This document shows, in pieces, positions 51,589-60,246 of a stretch of DNA of 64,000 bases. The notes below the pieces were generated by a model that ran no database searches, was not told the origin of the DNA, and saw only the letters and a program-made list of their open reading frames with translations. A program made the translations under genes and the position numbers. This DNA is from an uncultured Eggerthella sp. (GTDB lineage Bacteria; Actinomycetota; Coriobacteriia; Coriobacteriales; Eggerthellaceae): the NCBI GenBank assembly GCA_959607715.1, contig CAUHNN010000001.1, forward strand, positions 62,001 through 126,000, read 5' to 3'. Position 1 is the stretch's first letter. Every line of letters starts with the position of its first letter.

Positions 51589-54500
51589 CCTCTCGACCTG
51601 AAGAACCGGCGTTTCTTGGTTCCTCGGGAATCCTCGATGCATGCCTGGGCACCGGCGACGGCAGTGGCGGCGGCAGGGGCAGCATGGGACCCGCGCAACG
51701 CCTCGAGGAAAGCCTGGGCATCGTCGGGATCATCGTCGATATCCCCACCGTCCACGTCGATCTCCTTGGGCACGCGGCGATACAGCAAGTCGTACATGAT
51801 CGGGACGATGTAGAGCGTCATGAACGTGGCGTACAGCAAACCACCGACGACGACGAGCGCCATACCGCGCTGCATGGATGCGCCCACCGCATCGCTGAAG
51901 ACCATGGGGACCATGGCGAGGATCGTAGTCAAGGCCGTCATCATGATCGGTCTCATGCGCGTGCGTCCCGTCGCGACAAGCGCATCGCGCTTGTCAAGGC
52001 CTCCGCGACGCAGCTGGTTGACGAAGTCGACGAAGACGATGCCGTTGTTGACGACCGTTCCCATCAGCACCGCAAAGCCCATCAGGGCCATCATGGAGAG
52101 AGGCTCCCCCGCCATGGCGAGCGCGAAGAAACCACCGGTGAACGCGAGCGGCACCGTGAAGATGATGATGAAGGGAGACAGCAGGCTTTCGAACTGCCCA
52201 ACCATCACCAGGTAAATAAGAACGAATCCGAGCACGAGTAAAAGCAGCATCTGGCTAAGCATCGTCTCGATGTTCTCTATCTCGCCGGTATAGTGGAGCT
52301 CATAGCCCTCGGGGAGCTCCAGGTCGGCAAGTTTCGTCTGCAGATCGCGCGAAAGAAGCGCGTTGTTGTAGCCGTCCTCGACCGATGCGGTCACCGTCAT
52401 CGTGCGCATCGAGTTCTCATGGTTGATGGTGGGGGCGGCCTTCCCTTCTTTGACCGTAGCGAAGTCGCCCAGCTCATAGGTCTTGGTCGTACCGTTCGCC
52501 TGATCGGCGATCTCGATCTTCGCGTCGAGCAGCTCGTCAGCCGTCGGCACCTTCGTCTCATCGACGATCGCAACGTCCATCGTCGCGCCATCTTCATCGA
52601 TAGAAGTCGCGTCGACCTCCGTCTGCAGCATCGAGGATAGGTCGGCGTAGAGCTGGGCAACCGTGTAGCCCGCCTTGGTCAGCTTGTCCCGATCGACGAT
52701 GAGCTGCAGCTCGGTATCGGCATCTTCCATGCCGTTCTCTATCTCGGTGTAGCCGTCGAACTCGTCGATCTTGGCCATAACCTGTTCGCTCAACTCAACA
52801 AGCTTTTCCTGATCGGGACCGCTGATGGTGAGGGAAAGCCCGCTACCGACCATTTCCGCCATCGCCTCGGAAGAGGACGCGTCGGTGATCACTTCGCAAT
52901 CAAGATCCTTAGTCCTTTCGTCGAGCTCGTCGAGCAAAGCCAGGACCTGGCTTTCCTTCGTCACGGAGTCGTCGGTCTGAAGGTAGAAGGTGAACATCTC
53001 GTGGAGCGAGTTTTCCTTGGAAGAGCCCGGCGACTCGCCCGACACAAGCGACATGGCGCCAGAACCGTCGATACCGCCCACGAATGCGACGCCTTCGATG
53101 CCGGTGGCGGCTTCCATGATCTTATCGGCCGTCGCGTACGCGTCATCCTTCTCGATGTCCTCCGGCATGATCACCGATACGCTCACCGTCTTCGACGTCA
53201 TCGTCGGAACCATGGTAATGCCGGTGTTGAGCACCCCGATGAACGCGGCGACGAGGAGGACGCCGGCAACAGAAAGCGGGATCACCTTATGGCGCAGGAA
53301 GAACGAAAGCGAACGTCCATAGGCCACCTGGATCTTCTCGAACCACGCGTTTCGGCGCGGGCGGTAATTCTTGAAAACCGACGCCGAGAGACTCGGGACA
53401 AGCGTCAAGGCGATGAGCAGCGACGCGGCGAGCACATAGGCGATCGTCAACGAGAAGGGAAGCATCATCTGGTTGACCATGCCAGTGGTGAACACGATGG
53501 GCAGGAAGACGCAGATCGTCGTCAACGTAGAGGCGACGACGGCGCCCGTGATCTGCTTCGCGCCCTGAACGGCGGCACGTGGAGCCGAGAGGCCCCGAGC
53601 ACGCAGGCGATATATGTTCTCGAGGACGATGATGGAGTTGTCGACCAGCATGCCGATGGCTAAGGCGATGCCGCCAAGAGACATGACATTGAGGCTAATG
53701 CCCGAGAAGTACATGAGCACCAACGCGAACAGGACCGAGAACGGAATGGAGAACACAACGATGAGCGTCGGCTTCCAATCCTTAAGGAACAACGCCAACA
53801 CGACGATCGCAAGCAGGGCACCTACCAGCAGCGATTGGAGAATGGAAGAGATGTAGAGATCGATGTAGGAGCCCTGATCGCTCACGACATCAAGATGGAG
53901 TCCCGGGTTGTCACGCTCGAGCTTCTCGAGAGCATCTGCCGTCGCATGGGAAACGTCGCTCGTGTTAGCCGTCGAGGCCTTGAAGACCGAAAGGAGCACG
54001 CCGTCGGCACCGTTGATCTTCATGTAGGAATCGCCGACGTTGTCGACGACGGTGACGTCTGCCACATCAGACAGGCGAATCTCGCCCACTCCGTCGATAT
54101 CCGCAAGCAAAAGCCCCTTCAGTTCGTCAACCGAATCGAGCTTTTCTCCCACACGAACAAGCCACTGCGTATCGGAATCGCTCTTCAGATAACCTGCCGG
54201 CATCGAAAAGTTCTGAGCCGAAATTAGCTGGGAAAGGGTCTCCTTATCGACGAGCGTGTCGATGTTCGCTTGGGATATGGCCTGATCGCGAGAGGTTTCG
54301 TATTGGGAGCGTGCCTCGGCAAGCTGAGATTTGTTCGCATCGATGGTCGCCTGGGCCTGGGAAAGCTGCGCCTGGGCGCTTCCGAATTGGCTTGCCGCCG
54401 TCATCGAACCGGACTGGGCCTTCGCCAAATCCTCTTGATAGGAGGAGAGCTCGTCTGAAACCTTCTTAGCCCGATCCTGCAATGCAACGATCTGGGCCTG

Positions 54501-55373
54501 GATTTGGGCTTTCTGTTCATCGGGGACAAGGGGGCTTTCCAACTGCGAGGCCAAGGCCGCGATCTGAGCTTGGATCGTCGACAGTTCGCTCGTCTTGCCC
54601 GACACACCGAGCGTCAATCCGGAAATGGCCTGACCAAGCTGATCGGAGGTTTCAGCCTGCTTGCCTTCAAGAGAGGCCTTTTGCTCGGCGAGGGTCGATT
54701 CCGCTTTAGCGAGCTGGGCTTCGCCCTCGTCGATTTGCTTCTTGGCGTTCGAGAGCTCGCCGTTCACGGAGGAGAGCAACTCGTTGTTGATGTCCTCGAT
54801 CTTGTCGTCGGAAAGACGCACTTCGACCGATTGCTCCGCCGAACCCGTCGTGGAGACGGTGGCAACGCCATCAAGGCGCTCGAGCTCGGGCACGACCGTT
54901 TCTTCCACGAACTCCGAAGTCTGGTATATATCATGGCCATCGTAGGACGCGGCGGCGTAGAGCGTCGCCATCATGTCCGTGCTGATTTCCATGAAATTTG
55001 GAGCGCCTGCCGTTTCGGGCAAGCGAGAGGTCACTTCGTTGGCCGCCGACGAGACCTTCACGAGAGCGGAATCCATATCGGTGCCATCGGCGAATTCCAG
55101 GAAGATCACCGATACGTTGTCCGAGCTTTGGGAAGAGACGTTCGAGACGCCGCTCACCGTCGATAGGGAAGCCTCGAGCACGTCGGTCACTTCCGACTCG
55201 ACTTTTTCCGCGCTCGCGCCGGGATCGGTGGTGATGACGGCCAGGTACGGCATGTCCATTTCGGGGAGCAGATCGGTCTTCATCTTGCTGACCGAAACCC
55301 CTCCGAGGATCAGGGCGATGATGACGGCGACGACGATGATGTAAGGTCTCTTGACACTGAAGCGGCTAAGCAC
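51585..55373 (-). CDS. RND-family efflux transporter with coiled-coil insertion
   Basis: Proton-driven exporter of 1,262 residues, Gram-positive HAE1/YerP-like. From a GTG at 55373 (AAAGAGG five bases upstream) it starts 'LSRFSVKRPYIIVVAVIIAL'. The usual two six-helix bundles are seen, with 'GMLVDNSIIVLENIYRL' in the first and 'GTVVNNGIVFVDFVNQLRRGG' in the second. Within the first extracellular domain, residues about 190-375 form a Gln/Ala/Lys-rich coiled coil ('AQAQLSQAQATIDANKSQL' type) not found in AcrB-like proteins. No membrane-fusion partner gene is adjacent. Substrates could be drugs, lipids or lipopeptides. The C-terminal 60 residues are acidic then basic. Confidence 0.9.
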   Translation of the reverse strand: MLSRFSVKRPYIIVVAVIIALILGGVSVSKMKTDLLPEMDMPYLAVITTDPGASAEKVESEVTDVLEASLSTVSGVSNVSSQSSDNVSVIFLEFADGTDMDSALVKVSSAANEVTSRLPETAGAPNFMEISTDMMATLYAAASYDGHDIYQTSEFVEETVVPELERLDGVATVSTTGSAEQSVEVRLSDDKIEDINNELLSSVNGELSNAKKQIDEGEAQLAKAESTLAEQKASLEGKQAETSDQLGQAISGLTLGVSGKTSELSTIQAQIAALASQLESPLVPDEQKAQIQAQIVALQDRAKKVSDELSSYQEDLAKAQSGSMTAASQFGSAQAQLSQAQATIDANKSQLAEARSQYETSRDQAISQANIDTLVDKETLSQLISAQNFSMPAGYLKSDSDTQWLVRVGEKLDSVDELKGLLLADIDGVGEIRLSDVADVTVVDNVGDSYMKINGADGVLLSVFKASTANTSDVSHATADALEKLERDNPGLHLDVVSDQGSYIDLYISSILQSLLVGALLAIVVLALFLKDWKPTLIVVFSIPFSVLFALVLMYFSGISLNVMSLGGIALAIGMLVDNSIIVLENIYRLRARGLSAPRAAVQGAKQITGAVVASTLTTICVFLPIVFTTGMVNQMMLPFSLTIAYVLAASLLIALTLVPSLSASVFKNYRPRRNAWFEKIQVAYGRSLSFFLRHKVIPLSVAGVLLVAAFIGVLNTGITMVPTMTSKTVSVSVIMPEDIEKDDAYATADKIMEAATGIEGVAFVGGIDGSGAMSLVSGESPGSSKENSLHEMFTFYLQTDDSVTKESQVLALLDELDERTKDLDCEVITDASSSEAMAEMVGSGLSLTISGPDQEKLVELSEQVMAKIDEFDGYTEIENGMEDADTELQLIVDRDKLTKAGYTVAQLYADLSSMLQTEVDATSIDEDGATMDVAIVDETKVPTADELLDAKIEIADQANGTTKTYELGDFATVKEGKAAPTINHENSMRTMTVTASVEDGYNNALLSRDLQTKLADLELPEGYELHYTGEIENIETMLSQMLLLLVLGFVLIYLVMVGQFESLLSPFIIIFTVPLAFTGGFFALAMAGEPLSMMALMGFAVLMGTVVNNGIVFVDFVNQLRRGGLDKRDALVATGRTRMRPIMMTALTTILAMVPMVFSDAVGASMQRGMALVVVGGLLYATFMTLYIVPIMYDLLYRRVPKEIDVDGGDIDDDPDDAQAFLEALRGSHAAPAAATAVAGAQACIEDSRGTKKRRFFRSRG

Positions 55374-55551
55374 GAAAGCCTCTTTCTTATGTATGCGAGA
55401 TCGGGGGAACGCGAAACGGGCCCACACGGCGGCTATTCTGCTTCACAATAGAGCAACGAACCCCCGATCTCAATCGACGATTTGTTGTCACCTGATGCAT
55501 TATCGCCTGACCGGCTCATCGCTTTTTCGGACGATTTGACGCCTTACGTGG

Positions 55552-55557
55552 GATAAT
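55552..55557 (+). promoter_or_regulatory. Candidate -10 box for a leaderless ClC transcript
   Basis: GATAAT ends seven bases before the A of the ClC start codon (55564), exactly where transcription would begin. No Shine-Dalgarno sequence lies upstream of the ATG. No good -35 hexamer at normal distance. Confidence 0.35.
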
Positions 55558-55563
55558 AGCCCC

Positions 55564-56985
55564 ATGCAAACCTACGCCGTGAAAAACCGCGTCCTCTTCC
55601 TACTTGCCGTCGCCGTCACGGGCGCCGCGGCGGGCAGCGCCATCTGGGCCTTCTTTTCCCTCATGAACCTCGGCCTTGGGTTGCTGTGGACCGTCCTGCC
55701 GAATCACATCGGATTCGCGGCCTTTCCCATCGTGCTGTGCGCAGCGGGCGGCATCGTGGTGGGCCTGGTCCAAAAGCACGTCGGCGACCAGCCTGAAGAA
55801 CTCAACGAAGTCATGCACACCGTCAAGGTAACGGGCCGCTACCCCTACGACAAGCTCGGGCGCACCGCGGCGGCGGCGCTGGCGCCGCTCGTTTTCGGCG
55901 GGTCGATCGGGCCCGAGGCGGGGCTGACCGGCATCATCGCCGGCCTCTGCACCTGGGTGGGCGAGCGCATGCGGCGCTTCGGGGCCGACTTCCAGGAGCT
56001 CACGCGGCTCGGCATGTCGGCGGCACTGTCGGCGATCTTCGCCGCCCCGCTCTACGGATTCGTCGCGCCGCTGGCAGGCGATCCGACCCGCGACGAGCAG
56101 ATCGTCCTGCCCAAGCAGCGCAAAGCAGTGCTCTACGCTGTGGCCGTAGTCGGGGCGCTTGCGCCGTTCGTCACCCTGCAAACCCTGTTCGGACACGCCG
56201 GTGGACTGCCCCACTTCGATGGCATGTCCATCGGCCAGACGGAGCTTCTGTGGACCATCCCGCTCCTGATCGTCGGCGCGACGGCGGGCTGGTTCTACCA
56301 CGGCTTCGATCGGGCGGCTCGCGCATTGGCCGGACTCTTCGGATCGAAGATCGTGGCGCGCGCCGTGTTCGCCGGACTCGCGCTGGGGGCCATTGGCGTT
56401 GCGCTGCCCTTCGTCATGTTTTCGGGCGAGCATCAGCTCACGGAGCTGGCCAACGAATGGACCGGGATGGCCGCCATCGCGCTTCTGGCAACCGGCGTGC
56501 TGAAGCTGTTCCTCACCCCGCTGTGCATCCATTGCGGCTGGCGCGGCGGCACGATATTCCCCCTCGTGTTTTCCGGCGCCTGCTTAGGTTACGCCGTGGC
56601 GTCAGTGTCGGGCTGCGATGCGGTGTTCTGCGTCGCGGTGACCGCGGCGGCCGTGTGCGGCGGAGCGATGCGCAACCCCGTGATGGCGGCGCTGCTGCTG
56701 GTGCTGTGCTTCCCCGTCACCGCACTGCCCGCCACCCTGTTGGCCGCCGCCGTGGGAAGCGCGGTGCCCCTGCCGCACGCCTGGCGGCGGGGAGCGAACG
56801 AGAAAGGGGCGCACGGGCCGGAGCGCAACACAGGCGAAGACGAGACCTCTGCCGCAGAGCGGAGCGCTCAACCCGCAGGCGGCCGAGCGGAAAACGGCGG
56901 GGGCGCCTGCCCGACAGACGCAAACACCGACGCCCGCCCAGCGACACGCCAAGGCGGAGCCGCACAACCAAAGGAGCCCCGATGA
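55564..56985 (+). CDS. ClC-family chloride channel/antiporter
   Basis: Anion channel or H+/Cl- (or F-) exchanger in the membrane; 473 residues with about ten to twelve helices up to residue 405, then a Glu/Gly/Ala-rich hydrophilic tail. The ClC selectivity region reads 'FGGSIGPEAGLTGIIAG' near residue 117, a variant of G-x-x-G-x-E-G-P in which Gly-Pro is replaced by Ala-Gly. 'SALSAIFAAPLYGF' near 154 and 'CGWRGGTIFPLVFSGACLG' near 324 match the family. Its stop overlaps the K+ channel start (ATGA). No CBS domains. Exact ion unknown. Confidence 0.85.
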   Translation: MQTYAVKNRVLFLLAVAVTGAAAGSAIWAFFSLMNLGLGLLWTVLPNHIGFAAFPIVLCAAGGIVVGLVQKHVGDQPEELNEVMHTVKVTGRYPYDKLGRTAAAALAPLVFGGSIGPEAGLTGIIAGLCTWVGERMRRFGADFQELTRLGMSAALSAIFAAPLYGFVAPLAGDPTRDEQIVLPKQRKAVLYAVAVVGALAPFVTLQTLFGHAGGLPHFDGMSIGQTELLWTIPLLIVGATAGWFYHGFDRAARALAGLFGSKIVARAVFAGLALGAIGVALPFVMFSGEHQLTELANEWTGMAAIALLATGVLKLFLTPLCIHCGWRGGTIFPLVFSGACLGYAVASVSGCDAVFCVAVTAAAVCGGAMRNPVMAALLLVLCFPVTALPATLLAAAVGSAVPLPHAWRRGANEKGAHGPERNTGEDETSAAERSAQPAGGRAENGGGACPTDANTDARPATRQGGAAQPKEPR

Positions 56986-57923
56986 GCATCTCCGAGGCGA
57001 AACGCGCCGCCCATCTGGCGCTGAACGAGCCCGCACGCGCCGGGCGTGCAGGCAAAGCCGTGGCTGCGGTGCTGGGCGCGCTCATCGTGGCCAACGCGCT
57101 GCTCATCTTCATCGTGTTCGACGGCACGATCGACGAGTTCACGCATCGCGGGCTGTTCCTCTTCGACGCCGCGTCGACCGCGGTGTTCGCCGTCGAGTAC
57201 CTCTGCCGCATCTGGACGGCCGACCTGCTCTATCCGGATCACCCGCCTGGGCGAGCGCGCCTGTGTTATGTCGTCTCGCCCATGGGCATCGTCGATCTGC
57301 TGGCGGTGGCGCCCTTCGTCGCGGTGCTGGTCGGCGCCATTCCCTACCAGACGCTCAACTCGTTTCGCGTGTTGCGCGTGATGCGCCTGATCAAAGTTTC
57401 GCGCTACATGCGCGGCCTTGCCGCCATCGCCAACGTGCTCAAGAGCCGCCGCAATGAGATCGTCGCGTCGTTCACCGTGCTGTTCGTGCTGGCCATCACT
57501 GCGTCCGTGCTTATGTATCAAGTGGAAAACCCCGTGCAGCCCGAGCAGTTCGACAGTGTGCTCACCGGCATGTACTGGGCGATCACCACCATAACCTCGA
57601 CCGGCTACGGCGACTTGGTGCCGCTCACGCCACTCGGACGACTCATCGGCTTCGTTGTGATGGCGCTCTCCATCGCGCTCGTGGCCATCCCAGGCGGCAT
57701 CTTCACCGCAGGCTTCATCGAGGAAATGCGCCGTCAAGAGATGGAGCGGAATGCGGTAAAGCGGCCTGGCACGGGCGCAAGCGCAGAGGGCGCTGCCGCC
57801 CCACGGCCAACAGACGAGGCGCCGAACCCAGACGAAGGCGAGCGGCCTGATAACGCCCGCGCAGACAGCGCCCATCCGACCGACCCAACCCACTGCCCCC
57901 ACTGCGGCAAACCGCTGCGCTAA
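56982..57923 (+). CDS. Voltage-gated-type potassium channel subunit
   Basis: Six-helix cation channel of 313 residues. S4 is visible as 'RVLRVMRLIKVSRYMRG' (regular Arg/Lys every three residues, about 129-145). The pore helix and filter 'MYWAITTITSTGYGDLVPLTPLG' lie near 204-226, with TGYGD the K+ filter. After S6 a coil ('FIEEMRRQEMERN') leads to a disordered Pro/Ala/Asp tail and a final 'HCPHCGKPLR' half zinc-ribbon. The ATG at 56982 has AAAGGAGCC upstream and overlaps the ClC stop codon, so the two channels are made together. Confidence 0.92.
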   Translation: MSISEAKRAAHLALNEPARAGRAGKAVAAVLGALIVANALLIFIVFDGTIDEFTHRGLFLFDAASTAVFAVEYLCRIWTADLLYPDHPPGRARLCYVVSPMGIVDLLAVAPFVAVLVGAIPYQTLNSFRVLRVMRLIKVSRYMRGLAAIANVLKSRRNEIVASFTVLFVLAITASVLMYQVENPVQPEQFDSVLTGMYWAITTITSTGYGDLVPLTPLGRLIGFVVMALSIALVAIPGGIFTAGFIEEMRRQEMERNAVKRPGTGASAEGAAAPRPTDEAPNPDEGERPDNARADSAHPTDPTHCPHCGKPLR

Positions 57924-58100
57924 GATTCAATGGGGCATGCCGCCGCAGCAAACGAAGCGTGGCGCGCACTTGTCAAGAAATGACGATTGTGCGGGCTTGC
58001 AAAGGCGGATTCCCGCTATTCAGCCCATATAACCGTGCATGCTCGACAAACCAACGGGTATGCGGGCGCACAACCGTGTTTTCTTGACAAGCGGGAGAAG

Positions 58101-58140
58101 CGGGCGGCGCCTGCCGCACCAACCAGGCGCCGCCCGTTAT
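58101..58140. terminator. GC-rich hairpin between convergent K+ channel and SSS genes
   Basis: Perfect 13-base arms CGGGCGGCGCCTG / CAGGCGCCGCCCG with a 10-base loop. No clear T-tract on either side, so it may stop transcription weakly or only stabilise the RNA ends. Confidence 0.5.
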
Positions 58141-58141
58141 G

Positions 58142-59686
58142 TCAGCGCTGGCGCGCCTCCTCCACTTCGGCTCGAAGGTCGTGCTCGATTTCGCGATCGA
58201 TGGCGCCCTTGCGCGTCGGGGGCTTCACCTCGAAGGGCACCGCCGGCGTAACAAGGCTCACGAGCGGGACGATCACCAGGGAAAGCAGCATCGCAAGCGC
58301 ACCGCAGTTGATCGGCGAGGCGATGAATCCGATGAAGAGATTCGACACCGTCAAGCCGACGCCGACGATGAAGCTCGCCCACACCGCGGCCTTCGAGATG
58401 CGTCCCGAGTAGATGCCCCACAAAAGCGGACCGAGGAACGCACCGGCCAGCGCGCCCCAGGATATGCTCATCAACTGGGCGATGAAGGTGATCGTCGAGG
58501 TGTACTGCACCAAAGCGATCGCCGCCGAGATGACGACGAACACGACGATGAGAACGCGCATCATCGTGATCTGGCTCTTCTCCTCCATGTTCTTCACGAG
58601 ATTGCCCTTGATGAGGTCAAGCGTGAGGGTCGAGGAGGACGTAAGGACGAGGGACGACAGCGTGGACATGGATGCCGAAAGCACCAATACCACCACGATG
58701 CCAAGAAGGATGTCGGGCAAGCCCGAGAGCATCGTCGGGATGATCGAGTCGTAGATCGGCGTGCCGTTTGCGGCATAGGCGATGTCGTCGGCAAACAGGC
58801 GACCGAACCCACCGAGGAAGTAGCTTCCCCCGGCAACGACGAGTGCGAACACCGTCGAGATGATGGCCCCCTGTTTGATGGCAGGACCGGACTTGATGGC
58901 GTAGAACTTCGAAACCATCTGGGGCAGACCCCAGGTACCGAGGGAGGTCAGGATGATGACGCCCGCGAGATTGAAGAGATCGGGACCGAACATCGACACG
59001 AACGCACCCTGCATCTGCGTTCCCTCAGCGGGAATCTGGGAAAGAGACACGATCGCCTCGGAAAAGCCTCCCTGCCCTGAAAGGACCACGGCAACCACGG
59101 CGACGATGCCGATGAGCATGACGATTCCTTGGATGAAGTCGTTGAGCACCGTTGCCATATACCCACCGAGAACGACATAAGCGCAGGTGACAACCGCCAT
59201 ACCAATAACGCACCACTCATAGGGAAGACCGAATGCCATGCCGAAAAGACGGGACAAGCCGTTGTAGACGCTAGCGGTGTAAGGGATGAGGAAGACGAAG
59301 ATAATGGCAGCCGACGCCACGCGCAGGGCTTTGGAGTGGTAGCGCTTGCCGAAGAACTCCGGCATCGTCGTGGCCTTCAGGCGCTGGGTTATCTCCCACG
59401 TGCGCGGCCCCATGACCCACCAGGCAAGAAGCGAGCCGAGCAGGGCGTTGCCCAGGCCGATCCAGAAGGCCGCCAGACCATACTTCCAACCGAATTGGCC
59501 GGCGTAGCCAACGAAGATGACCGCCGAAAAGTAGCTCGTGCCGAAGGCGAACGCCGAAAGCCAGGGGCCGACGTTTCGGCCGCCGAGGATGAACCCGTCG
59601 ACGCTTTTCGCGTGCTGACGGGCGTAGATGCCCACACCGACGACCACGCCGATGAATATGAGGATGATGCATACCTTGATAACCAC
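58142..59686 (-). CDS. Sodium:solute symporter (SSS family)
   Basis: Na+-coupled uptake carrier of 514 residues and about thirteen helices. SSS marks: 'GFILGGRNVGPWLSAFAFGTSYFSA' at 31-55, 'GWKYGLAAFWIGLGNALLG' near 67, 'VVLGGYMATVLNDFIQGIVM' near 165-184 and 'SASMSTLSSLVLTSSSTLTLDL' near 333-354, where the Ser/Thr cluster forms the Na2 site. It is closest in style to PutP/PanF-type amino-acid or carboxylate symporters. Start is a GTG at 59686 with AAGGAAGG six bases upstream. The leader has a terminator preceded by a short reading frame rich in Tyr/Phe codons, suggesting an aromatic amino acid or its derivative as cargo. Confidence 0.88.
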   Translation of the reverse strand: MVIKVCIILIFIGVVVGVGIYARQHAKSVDGFILGGRNVGPWLSAFAFGTSYFSAVIFVGYAGQFGWKYGLAAFWIGLGNALLGSLLAWWVMGPRTWEITQRLKATTMPEFFGKRYHSKALRVASAAIIFVFLIPYTASVYNGLSRLFGMAFGLPYEWCVIGMAVVTCAYVVLGGYMATVLNDFIQGIVMLIGIVAVVAVVLSGQGGFSEAIVSLSQIPAEGTQMQGAFVSMFGPDLFNLAGVIILTSLGTWGLPQMVSKFYAIKSGPAIKQGAIISTVFALVVAGGSYFLGGFGRLFADDIAYAANGTPIYDSIIPTMLSGLPDILLGIVVVLVLSASMSTLSSLVLTSSSTLTLDLIKGNLVKNMEEKSQITMMRVLIVVFVVISAAIALVQYTSTITFIAQLMSISWGALAGAFLGPLLWGIYSGRISKAAVWASFIVGVGLTVSNLFIGFIASPINCGALAMLLSLVIVPLVSLVTPAVPFEVKPPTRKGAIDREIEHDLRAEVEEARQR

Positions 59687-59794
59687 GGAAATCCTTCCTT
59701 ACACTGCGATGGAAAAGACGCGCTTGGCGCGTCGGCGCCAGATCGCCGAAAGCCCGACGACCCCTGGAAACGCACACGACCTTCACTCGGGCAT

Positions 59795-59824
59795 AAAAAA
59801 AGCACCCGAGAAAACCCGTGTGCT
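59795..59824 (-). terminator. Leader terminator (attenuator) before the SSS gene
   Basis: On the minus strand AGCACACGGG, loop TTTT, CTCGGGTGCT (one mismatch, one G-U) is followed by seven Ts. It lies 108 bases before the SSS start codon and begins at the stop codon of a short upstream reading frame. Confidence 0.75.
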
Positions 59825-59939
59825 AGCAATATCGATAAAGGAAATAGACTGAGGGGGAACAAGCGCACGACTTCTGGGCCCAGTGCTGGGCCATAATTGC
59901 GCGGGAAACGCGCGTGATCTGTTCCTTTGCGAAATTCAT
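59823..59939 (-). CDS. Candidate leader peptide of the SSS gene (38 residues)
   Basis: Short reading frame from ATG at 59939 to TAG at 59823-59825, 38 codons. Its last eight residues are V-Y-F-L-Y-R-Y-C: three Tyr (all TAT, a rare codon in such GC-rich DNA) and one Phe, plus rare CTT and CGA. The stop codon sits in the first bases of the terminator stem. A ribosome slowed at the TAT codons would cover the 5' arm and prevent termination. Two hairpins (GCGCG/CGCGC and GGCCCA/TGGGCC) lie inside the frame. No strong ribosome binding site precedes the ATG, which is the main weakness. Confidence 0.5.
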   Translation of the reverse strand: MNFAKEQITRVSRAIMAQHWAQKSCACSPSVYFLYRYC

Positions 59940-60246
59940 GGGCGCTACTTTAGCACAATAAAGAGAGTTCATCGCGAGAAAGCGACCGGGAAAGAATGAA
60001 CGGGTTCAGGTGTTGCATGCAACTGCCGCCTAAAACGGCAGCGCATTCATCTCCCAAGTCAAGGTCCAGCACCACAAGGCGCACTCGAGGGCCCTCGTCG
60101 AAACGGTGGCGACTGAAAACGCATTGCAGGAGCAAGGAACCCAGACGCTGCGGCTGGCGCCTCAAGGTAAAACGCGAATCAGGCGGAGAGGCCCGGGGCC
60201 CGCCCTTCTAGACGCAGCCCCGGGCCCGTCACCACCATTCGCCCAA
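59940..60246. other. Gap between paaK and the SSS leader
   Basis: No coding region supported. The left part should hold the SSS promoter (AT-rich TTTATTGTGCTAAAGT on the minus strand, no clear hexamers). The right part has the GC hairpin listed separately. Confidence 0.5.
60190..60226 (-). terminator. GC-rich hairpin after paaK
   Basis: Perfect 10-base arms GGCCCGGGGC / GCCCCGGGCC with a 17-base loop, 20 bases after the paaK stop codon; no clear T-tract follows. Confidence 0.5.

Noticed and set aside
59950..60165. 71-codon frame between paaK and the SSS leader
   Set aside because: No binding site, no domain, and it overlaps the presumed promoter of the SSS leader.
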